5,051 nt of DNA from an uncultured Bacteroidales bacterium (lineage in GTDB: Bacteria; Bacteroidota; Bacteroidia; Bacteroidales; Bacteroidaceae). Within the stretch, counting starts at the first letter, position 1, and each line of letters begins with the position of its first letter. The notes below the pieces were generated by a model. It made no database searches and was not told where the DNA came from. It saw only the letters and a program-made list of their open reading frames with translations. This document shows, in pieces, positions 1-5,051 of this stretch. The position numbers and the translations under genes are program-made. The DNA lies in assembly GCA_945871755.1 (NCBI GenBank), contig CAMBWV010000112.1:1-5051 (forward strand). Direction: 5' to 3'.

Positions 1-674
1 CCCTCGTAGGTATAGCCCAGCAGGATGTTTTCAATGCGACGGCGCAGGTCGGCCTCGTCGGCGGCCAGGCAGAGGATGGCCATCAGTTCGCTGGCAGGCG
101 TAATGTCAAAGCCCGCCTGTGTGGTCAGGCCGTTGGTGGCAGGGCCCAGACCCGTGACGATGGAGCGCAACGAGCGGTCGTTGACGTCGAGGACGCGGCG
201 CCAGAGGATTTCCTTCAGGCCGAAACCGTCCTTGGCGTGCTGGTAGAGGTAGTTGTCGAGCAGGGCCGCAATCATGTTGTGGGCAGAAGTGATGGCGTGG
301 AAGTCGCCCGTGAAGTGGAGATTGATTTTCTCCATCGGCAATACCTGGGCATAGCCACCGCCGGCGGCACCTCCCTTCATGCCAAAGCAAGGACCGAGCG
401 AGGGCTCGCGGAGGGCAACGACAGCCTTCTTTCCTATTTTATTGAGGCCCAGGGCTAGGCCGATGGAAACGGTCGTCTTGCCGATGCCCGCCTTCGTAGC
501 GGTGATGGCAGTCACGAGGATGAGTTTGCCTTTGGGCTCGGAGATGAGGTGGAGGGGAAGTTTGGCAATGTGCTTGCCGTAGTGTTCAATCTCATCGGCA
601 GGAATCTGCATGGAGGCAGCCACTTCGTCAATATTCTTGAGCGGCGTGCTGTGGGCAATTTCTAGATCTGTCAT
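1..674 (-). CDS. fhs: Formate--tetrahydrofolate ligase, N-terminal part (runs off the left edge)
   Basis: This enzyme joins formate to tetrahydrofolate using ATP, giving 10-formyl-tetrahydrofolate for purine synthesis and other one-carbon reactions in the cytoplasm. Only the first 224 codons are present; the family is usually about 555 residues, so roughly 60% lies beyond the window. The reading frame is open from the ATG at 674 to the edge. Family landmarks are the ATP-binding loop [11 protein letters not shown] (residues 58-68), [21 protein letters not shown] (87-107, seen here as [10 protein letters not shown] followed by [11 protein letters not shown]), [20 protein letters not shown] (114-133) and TGLGPATNG (174-182). 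The start MTDLEIAHS resembles other family N-termini. No Shine-Dalgarno sequence precedes it, only an AT-rich leader. It lies 159 bp downstream of alaS, with a terminator between, so it is probably transcribed separately. Identification is by recognition of conserved motifs and is very secure for the part present. Confidence 0.96.
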   Translation of the reverse strand, partial: MTDLEIAHSTPLKNIDEVAASMQIPADEIEHYGKHIAKLPLHLISEPKGKLILVTAITATKAGIGKTTVSIGLALGLNKIGKKAVVALREPSLGPCFGMKGGAAGGGYAQVLPMEKINLHFTGDFHAITSAHNMIAALLDNYLYQHAKDGFGLKEILWRRVLDVNDRSLRSIVTGLGPATNGLTTQAGFDITPASELMAILCLAADEADLRRRIENILLGYTYE

Positions 675-833
675 GGGGAAACGTATATTTGGAAAATTTA
701 TTTGTAATCGTGTATCGGTGCTTGCCTGACGGCATTCTCTCGCATCGAAAGATTCGGAAAATAGAAGAGGGGCGCAGACCAAAAGTCTGGCCCCTCTATG
801 ATTATTCGGCTTTGCGTAGTCCGAAATCGAAGG
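675..833. other. alaS-fhs intergenic spacer
   Basis: This 159-bp non-coding spacer holds the alaS terminator hairpin on its right side and the presumed fhs leader on its left. On the minus strand, TAAATTTT (700 down to 693) matches the Bacteroidota -7 consensus TAnnTTTG except at the last base. No convincing TTTG element lies about 20 bp upstream of it, and it would leave a leader of only about a dozen bases, so the promoter is not established. A short TGCC/GGCA inverted repeat (723-734) is too weak to interpret. No riboswitch fold was recognised. Confidence 0.6.
753..797 (-). terminator. Likely intrinsic terminator of alaS
   Basis: The hairpin spans 766-797 and starts 36 nt after the alaS stop codon. 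The outer stem is 8 bp (AGAGGGGC at 766-773 with GCCCCTCT at 790-797). A one-base bulge at 774 follows, then a 5-bp inner stem (CAGAC at 775-779 with GTCTG at 785-789). The loop is five bases. Read on the minus strand, the hairpin is followed by TTCTATTTTCC, which is T-rich but interrupted, so termination may be incomplete. The plus-strand side has no T tract, which supports a minus-strand function. Confidence 0.75.
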
Positions 834-3458
834 TTACAGGTCGGCAAGTTCCAGCACCTTTTCAACGGCAGCTTCAAGGCCATCGGCCTTCTTGCCACCA
901 GCCGTGGCGAAGTGGGCAGCACCTCCGCCGCCGCCCTGAATCAGGCGAGCAGCCTCGCGTACCATCTGGCCGGCATTCAGCCCGCGGCTTTCGATGAGGT
1001 TCTTGCTAATCATGACCGTGAGGAGCGGTTTCTCCTCAAACTGGCTGCCGATGGCGCAGAGCATATTCTCGGGCAACATTCCGCTGAGTTGGAAGGCGAG
1101 ATCCTTAACCGCGTCGGGGCGGATGGGCACGGGGATGACGCTCTTGATGACCTGCACGCCGTTGATATCCTTGGCGTTCTTCACCATCTTCTCGCGCAGG
1201 GTGACGATGCGCTCCTTCACGAAGCCTTCCACCTGTTTGCGCAGTCCGTCGTTCTCTTCGATGGTCTTGCGGATGGCAGCGTTGAGGTCCTTGGCATTGT
1301 TGAAGAAAGCCTGCAAGCCTTGCAGAATGTCCTCCTGGGCATAGATGCTCTCCTCGGCGGCAGCCCCCGTGATGGCTTCGATACGGCGCACGCCAGCAGC
1401 CACACTGCTTTCGCTCAGAATGCGGATAAGGCCGATGCGGCCCGTGCTCTTGGCGTGGCAACCGCCGCAAAACTCTACGCTGTCGGCAAACTGAATCACG
1501 CGGACGCGGTCGCCGTATTTCTCGCCGAAGAGGGCGATAGCTCCCAGTTTCTTGGCCTCCTCAAGAGGCACGTCGCGGTGCTCTTGCAAGGGGATGTCCT
1601 GACGAATGCGGGCGTTGACGATGCGCTCCACTTGGCGCAACTCTTCGCGCGTCACCTTCTGGAAATGGCTGAAGTCAAAGCGCAAGTACTCGCTCGTGAC
1701 GAGCGAACCCTTCTGCTCTACATGTGCGCCCAGCACCTCGCGGAGGGCTTGATCGAGCAGGTGGGTGGCGGTATGGTTGGCCTCGCTGGCGTGGCGGGCT
1801 TGGATATCTATTTTGGCGTGGAAGGTAGCCGCGGGATTCTCGGGCAGTTTCTTCGTGAGGTGGAGCGGCAGATTGTTCTCGCGCTTCGTATCGAAGATTT
1901 CCACGGTTTCCGTTTCGCTCACGAGCACGCCCTGGTCGCCCTGCTGTCCACCCATTTCAGCGTAGAAGGGCGTAGCGTCGAGCACGAGTTCATAGAACGT
2001 TTGTTTCTTCTGTTGCACGCGGCGGTAGCGGAGGATATGGCAGTCGTACTCCGTCTCGTCCCAGCCGACGAACTTCGTTTCGCCTTCGCCGAGGACCACC
2101 CAGTCGTCGGTCTCCACGGCGGCAGCGTTGCGCGCACGCTCCTTCTGCTTCTGCATTTCGGCGTTGAAGGCGGCCTCGTCAACACTCAGGCCGTTCTCGG
2201 CACAGATGAGTTCCGTCAGGTCGAAGGGGAAGCCGTACGTATCGAAGAGGGTGAAGGCTTTCGTGCCGTCCACCACGCTCTGGCCTGCCTGCTTCGTCTG
2301 TTCCATCACGCTTTCCAGCAGGTTGATACCCGTGGCCAGCGTGCGCAGGAAGGACTCTTCCTCCTCCTTCATCACGCGGCCGATGAGTTGCTGCTGACCG
2401 GGCAGTTCGGGATAGGCATGGCCCATCTCCTCGACGAGCGTGGGCAGGAGTTTATACATAAAGGCTTCGCGCTGGCCGAGGAAGGTGTAGGCGTAGCGAA
2501 CAGCGCGGCGCAAGATGCGGCGGATGACGTAGCCCGCCTTGGCGTTGGAGGGCAACTGGCCGTCGGCAATACTGAAAGCGATGGCGCGCAGGTGGTCGGC
2601 GATGACGCGCATGGCCACGTCAATCTTCTCCTCGCGACCATATTCAAAGCCGCTGAGTTCGCCAATCTTGCGAATGATGGGCTGGAATACGTCAGTATCG
2701 TAGTTGGAGTTCTTGCCCTGCATCACGCGCACCAGACGCTCGAAGCCCATACCCGTATCAATCACCTTGGCAGGAAGGGGTTCAAGCGAACCATCGGCTT
2801 TGCGGTTGTACTGCATAAAGACGAGGTTCCAGATTTCGATAACCTGGGGATTGTCCTTGTTGACCAATTCGGCACCGCTAAGGGCAGCCTTTTCTTCCTC
2901 GGGGCGGCCGTCGATGTGAATCTCGGAGCAAGGACCGCAGGGACCCGTATCGCCCATTTCCCAGAAGTTGTCGTGCTTGTTGCCATTGATGATATGGTCT
3001 TTGGGGAAGAATTCCTCCCAATAGCCTGCGGCTTCGTCGTCGCGGCTGAGGCCTTCCTCTTCGCTGCCCTCAAAGACCGTCACGTAGAGGTCCTTGGGAT
3101 CGATTTTCAGGACGTCCACCAGATAGGTGTAGGCCCAGCGGATGGCTTCCTTCTTGAAATAGTCGCCGAAACTCCAGTTACCTAGCATTTCGAACATCGT
3201 ATGGTGGTACGTGTCGTGGCCCACTTCTTCGAGGTCGTTGTGCTTGCCCGAAACGCGGAGGCACTTCTGCGAGTCGCACTGACGGCGAGATTTGGGTTCA
3301 ACATTGCCCAGGATGATGTCCTTGAACTGGTTCATTCCGGCATTCGTAAACATAAGCGTGGGGTCATCCTTGATGACCATCGGAGCCGAAGGCACCACGA
3401 GGTGGCCCTGCTCTTCAAAGAATCGTTTGAACGATTCGCGTATTTCGTTGGCTGTCAT
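834..3458 (-). CDS. alaS: Alanyl-tRNA synthetase
   Basis: This class II aminoacyl-tRNA synthetase charges tRNA-Ala with alanine and hydrolyses mischarged Ser- or Gly-tRNA-Ala. It is complete at 874 residues, against 876 in E. coli. The aminoacylation core fills roughly residues 1-245: motif 1 region with [10 protein letters not shown] (37-46), motif 2 around [17 protein letters not shown] (85-101) and motif 3 GMGFERL (236-242). A tRNA-recognition helical region follows to about 450. The editing domain has the expected metal ligands in HTATH (H562, H566) and CGGCH (C664, H668). The C-terminal C-Ala domain holds the glycine-rich [15 protein letters not shown] (841-855). The ATG at 3458 fits the family N-terminus ([10 protein letters not shown]), and an in-frame TAA at 3474-3476 rules out a longer start. 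The leader is A-rich (ATCAAAAAT) with no Shine-Dalgarno sequence. TTA, CTA and TCA codons are almost absent, which creates a long antisense open frame. No key residue is missing. Confidence 0.99.
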   Translation of the reverse strand: MTANEIRESFKRFFEEQGHLVVPSAPMVIKDDPTLMFTNAGMNQFKDIILGNVEPKSRRQCDSQKCLRVSGKHNDLEEVGHDTYHHTMFEMLGNWSFGDYFKKEAIRWAYTYLVDVLKIDPKDLYVTVFEGSEEEGLSRDDEAAGYWEEFFPKDHIINGNKHDNFWEMGDTGPCGPCSEIHIDGRPEEEKAALSGAELVNKDNPQVIEIWNLVFMQYNRKADGSLEPLPAKVIDTGMGFERLVRVMQGKNSNYDTDVFQPIIRKIGELSGFEYGREEKIDVAMRVIADHLRAIAFSIADGQLPSNAKAGYVIRRILRRAVRYAYTFLGQREAFMYKLLPTLVEEMGHAYPELPGQQQLIGRVMKEEEESFLRTLATGINLLESVMEQTKQAGQSVVDGTKAFTLFDTYGFPFDLTELICAENGLSVDEAAFNAEMQKQKERARNAAAVETDDWVVLGEGETKFVGWDETEYDCHILRYRRVQQKKQTFYELVLDATPFYAEMGGQQGDQGVLVSETETVEIFDTKRENNLPLHLTKKLPENPAATFHAKIDIQARHASEANHTATHLLDQALREVLGAHVEQKGSLVTSEYLRFDFSHFQKVTREELRQVERIVNARIRQDIPLQEHRDVPLEEAKKLGAIALFGEKYGDRVRVIQFADSVEFCGGCHAKSTGRIGLIRILSESSVAAGVRRIEAITGAAAEESIYAQEDILQGLQAFFNNAKDLNAAIRKTIEENDGLRKQVEGFVKERIVTLREKMVKNAKDINGVQVIKSVIPVPIRPDAVKDLAFQLSGMLPENMLCAIGSQFEEKPLLTVMISKNLIESRGLNAGQMVREAARLIQGGGGGAAHFATAGGKKADGLEAAVEKVLELADL

Positions 3459-3495
3459 ATTTTTGATGGTGATTTATTTTCGGCTGCGAATTTAC
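3459..3495 (-). promoter_or_regulatory. Probable alaS leader with a weak promoter candidate
   Basis: alaS begins only 74 bp after the upstream gene ends, and a strong terminator fills most of that gap. Its promoter, if local, must lie in or next to the terminator. On the minus strand TAAATTCG (3494 down to 3487) differs from the Bacteroidota -7 consensus TAnnTTTG at one base and sits 28 nt before the ATG. The expected TTTG element about 20 bp further upstream is not found; that position falls in the terminator loop. The call is tentative. Confidence 0.3.
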
Positions 3496-3530
3496 AAAAA
3501 AATAACGAGTTCCAGCAGTTTGGAACTCGT
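3496..3530 (-). terminator. Strong intrinsic terminator of the GH127-like gene
   Basis: A perfect 10-bp stem (ACGAGTTCCA at 3505-3514 with TGGAACTCGT at 3521-3530) closes a six-base loop. On the minus strand it is followed by TA and then seven T residues (3502-3496). The hairpin begins two bases after the stop codon of the upstream gene. This is a classic Rho-independent terminator and should separate that gene from alaS. The plus-strand side lacks a long T run. Confidence 0.92.
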
Positions 3531-3532
3531 AT

Positions 3533-4765
3533 TTAGCGGATTTCGCGCAACCAGATGGCGGCATCGTCGCCAAGAATGTCGGACCAAGGGGCCAGAAGGA
3601 CGCTGGTCTGGGGCGCAGAAGCGTCGGCGGGCACGTGGCGGTCGTCATAGAGGCTGCCTGCCAACTGCGGATTGCCCCACGGTGTGCCTGCCTCGGCGAG
3701 GGCGAGGGCGGCGTTCTTCGTGAAATAGTGCGTGCGGGCCTCGGCTGCGCTGGTGGCGTAGAGGAGGGGGCCTCGCTGAACGGCTATCTGGCGGACGGGG
3801 CGCGACCGCTTGCTACTTCCCGTGGCACGACCAGGCTCGTAGGTGCGGCGGATGAAGCGCGGTGTCATCGGCAGGTCGAAGAAGACCTCGTCGCCGCTGT
3901 TCCATTTGCGCGCAATCACCCAATAGCCGTTGGCGGTGGGCACATCCTCGGCGCGGCCGTTGATGTAGAGTTGTGGCATGGGGTCGGCAGTTGCTGCACC
4001 CTCGGCATTTACGCCCTGCTGCTTCGCCGAAATCGCTGCGGGACGGGCCATGCCGCCCATCTCAAACGTGCGCACGGGTTCGCTGATGGCCCATTCGGGA
4101 ATGCGGATGCGCAGGACGAGATGCCGCTGATTCATGCCGGGCGACGTGAGACGTATCTTCACACGCCCTTCGAGGGGCATGGGCGTCAGTTGGTCTATAT
4201 ATATATGGTATTGGTCGGTGCAAATGTGGGCGGAGCTATTGACAAAGAGGTTCACGTAGAGCCCCTCGCTGTCGGTGGCATAGATACCGCTCATCCCATC
4301 CACGATGGTCTGCGCTGCCACGTGCTGGTCGGCACTCGGCTGGGGCGAGGCGCACTGGTGCAAGAGGGCATTCCAGAGCGTTCGCTCAATGATGTCGAAC
4401 CATTGGGCCTGCCCGTCCAGCGGGAACTGCTGCATGGCGGCGTAGAGCACGTTGGCGGCCTGCGTGCCTGGCTCGTGGCTGAGATTTTCGCCCAGCGAGC
4501 CGACCACGTTGAGCCAGGGCAGAAGTTCACGCTGCCACTGCTGCCGCACGGCGCGCAATCGTTTGCCCTGCGGAGTCGCAAAAGACGAGGGGCGCGGGCG
4601 CAACCGCTCATCAACGGCCAAGGCGCGACTCTGAATGTCCGTCCCATCGCCCCACACCACTACGCTGTCGGCCGGTACATAGCGTATCGGCTCGCGCTTG
4701 CGCCCTGCGGCAGGAAGTGCCAGCAGGAAGAGGGCAATGAGGAACGGGGCTAGGAGTTTGGGCAT
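3533..4765 (-). CDS. Exported GH127-like (DUF1680 family) protein, short and apparently non-catalytic
   Basis: This 410-residue protein resembles the C-terminal half of GH127 beta-L-arabinofuranosidase-type proteins. Residues 1-20 form a signal peptide (hydrophobic LLAPFLIALFLLALPAA, no lipobox cysteine), so it is probably periplasmic or secreted. Residues about 21-95 were not recognised. Residues 104-135 (ANVLYAAM then WFDIIERTLWNALL) match the last helices of the GH127 barrel. Next come the beta-sandwich signatures IYATDSEGLYVNLFVNSSA (161-179), LRIRIPEWA (218-226), GYWVIARKWNSGDEVFFDLPM (280-300, split here as GYWVIARKWN and SGDEVFFDLPM), IAVQRGPLLYA (327-337) and LAPWSDILGDDAAIWL (391-406). 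Full GH127 enzymes are about 600-680 residues, so most of the barrel is absent. The double-cysteine motif that carries the nucleophile and zinc ligands is missing: the equivalent stretch near 140-150 has none. Its only cysteines are C138 and C182. A low-complexity insertion occupies about 233-263. An in-frame TAG at 4769-4771 fixes the start. The family call is good; an enzymatic role is doubtful. Confidence 0.8.
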   Translation of the reverse strand: MPKLLAPFLIALFLLALPAAGRKREPIRYVPADSVVVWGDGTDIQSRALAVDERLRPRPSSFATPQGKRLRAVRQQWQRELLPWLNVVGSLGENLSHEPGTQAANVLYAAMQQFPLDGQAQWFDIIERTLWNALLHQCASPQPSADQHVAAQTIVDGMSGIYATDSEGLYVNLFVNSSAHICTDQYHIYIDQLTPMPLEGRVKIRLTSPGMNQRHLVLRIRIPEWAISEPVRTFEMGGMARPAAISAKQQGVNAEGAATADPMPQLYINGRAEDVPTANGYWVIARKWNSGDEVFFDLPMTPRFIRRTYEPGRATGSSKRSRPVRQIAVQRGPLLYATSAAEARTHYFTKNAALALAEAGTPWGNPQLAGSLYDDRHVPADASAPQTSVLLAPWSDILGDDAAIWLREIR

Positions 4766-4810
4766 GGGCTAATGATGTTTGGGAAACCCTTGTTTTTGTT
4801 TTTTCTAGGG

Positions 4811-4850
4811 ATATTCCCGTTGCCCCACAGCTGTGGGGCAACGAAAATAT
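4811..4850. repeat. Long palindrome (26 bp perfect, 40 bp extended)
   Basis: The half-site CGTTGCCCCACAG (4818-4830) is followed directly by its exact reverse complement (4831-4843), with no spacer. After two mismatched positions on each side, the symmetry resumes as ATATT (4811-4815) with AATAT (4846-4850). In single-stranded form it would give an 11-bp GC-rich stem with an AGCT loop. Neither strand has a T run after it, so it does not look like an intrinsic terminator. Its position 52 bp upstream of the GH127-like start codon allows an operator or a 5'-leader hairpin. A dispersed genomic repeat is equally possible. Confidence 0.85.
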
Positions 4851-4983
4851 AGGGGAGAAAAACAAATTTCAGCCTTGCGGAAACAACTGGGGAAGGCGAA
4901 ATAATGCGCAGGAGGTTTTCCGTATTGAAGAAATTCGTGAGAAAAATGCGAGAAACGCGTTTGAAACGAAGAGCAAGGGGTTT

Positions 4984-5024
4984 ACTTGTCCAAGTCTCGC
5001 AAGTGTTCACTTGTAGCTGACAAG
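4984..5024. repeat. Cluster of ACTTG/CAAGT half-sites
   Basis: Five copies of ACTTG, CAAGT or a one-base variant occur in 41 bp: ACTTG 4984-4988, CAAGT 4991-4995, CAAGT 5000-5004, ACTTG 5009-5013 and ACAAG 5020-5024. They form a close inverted pair, CAAGTG-TT-CACTTG (5000-5013). A wider pair, CTTGTC (4985-4990) with GACAAG (5019-5024), encloses it. The arrangement could be protein-binding sites or a branched RNA hairpin. No known regulator site was recognised. Confidence 0.6.
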
Positions 5025-5051
5025 CGTTTAAGGAGCGGGCTGAAGGCCCAG

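Larger units (their letters stand above)
4766..5051. other. Non-coding region upstream of the GH127-like gene
   Basis: No credible gene was found in these 286 bases. Moving away from the gene start, the region holds an A/T-rich leader, a 26-bp perfect palindrome, an AT-rich stretch, the overlapping small palindromes AAACGCGTTT (4953-4962) and CGTTTGAAACG (4958-4968), and a set of ACTTG/CAAGT half-sites (4984-5024). GGGCtgaagGCCC lies at the window edge. On the minus strand TATATTTT (4852 down to 4845) is one base off the Bacteroidota -7 consensus, but it has no matching upstream element. It would place a transcription start inside the palindrome. Density of inverted repeats suggests regulatory or dispersed-repeat DNA. 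Confidence 0.55.

Noticed and set aside
798..3185. A 795-codon open frame on the plus strand, antisense to alaS
   Set aside because: It is in exact codon register with alaS, so it stays open because alaS there avoids TTA, CTA and TCA codons; it ends at the complement of a single CTA Leu codon. The translation shows no recognisable domain, whereas alaS is unmistakable.
4196..4206. An 11-base alternating TA run inside the GH127-like gene
   Set aside because: It encodes the Ile-Tyr-Ile of a beta strand in frame. It is too short and too clearly coding to be called a promoter or a phase-variable repeat.
3635..4753. A 372-codon open frame on the plus strand, antisense to the GH127-like gene
   Set aside because: It mirrors the GC-rich coding strand of a gene with clear family signatures and a signal peptide. 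Its own translation is not recognisable.
4750..5010. An 86-codon minus-strand open frame upstream of the GH127-like gene
   Set aside because: It reads straight through the 26-bp palindrome and other repeats, overlaps the start of the next gene in another frame, and resembles no known protein.
5035..5050. GGGC/GCCC inverted repeat at the right edge, possibly a terminator of a neighbouring gene
   Set aside because: The stem is only 4 bp, has no T tract on the minus strand, and lies at the window edge, so nothing firm can be said.
4766..5051. Possible tRNA or other structured RNA gene in the upstream region
   Set aside because: No cloverleaf arms or TTCGA-type loop are present. The inverted repeats do not match a known RNA family that I recognise.

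Overview
The window carries three protein-coding genes, all on the minus strand and so read from right to left. The organism looks like a member of the Bacteroidota, probably Bacteroidales and perhaps Prevotella-like. This is inferred from A-rich leaders with no Shine-Dalgarno sequence, from the wording of the formate--tetrahydrofolate ligase P-loop region, and from a secreted relative of the GH127 glycoside hydrolases. The genes are GC-rich and the spacers AT-rich.

Right to left, the layout is as follows. Positions 4766-5051 are non-coding. They hold a cluster of ACTTG/CAAGT half-sites, several small palindromes and a perfect 26-bp palindrome about 50 bp upstream of the next gene. Positions 4765-3533 encode a 410-residue exported protein that matches only the end of the GH127 barrel and its beta-sandwich part. 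It appears to lack the catalytic and zinc-binding cysteines. A strong intrinsic terminator (3496-3530) follows its stop codon directly. Positions 3458-834 encode a complete alanyl-tRNA synthetase (alaS, 874 residues) with all its domains. A bulged hairpin followed by a T-rich stretch (753-797) is its likely terminator. Positions 674-1 hold the first 224 codons of formate--tetrahydrofolate ligase (fhs), which runs off the left edge.

The two terminators suggest three separate transcription units rather than an operon. alaS and fhs are housekeeping genes, for tRNA charging and one-carbon metabolism. The GH127-like gene is the accessory element, and nothing in the window links it to the other two. 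No tRNA, rRNA, CRISPR array, insertion sequence or phage gene was seen. The items most worth following up are the apparent pseudo-enzyme and the palindrome in front of it.
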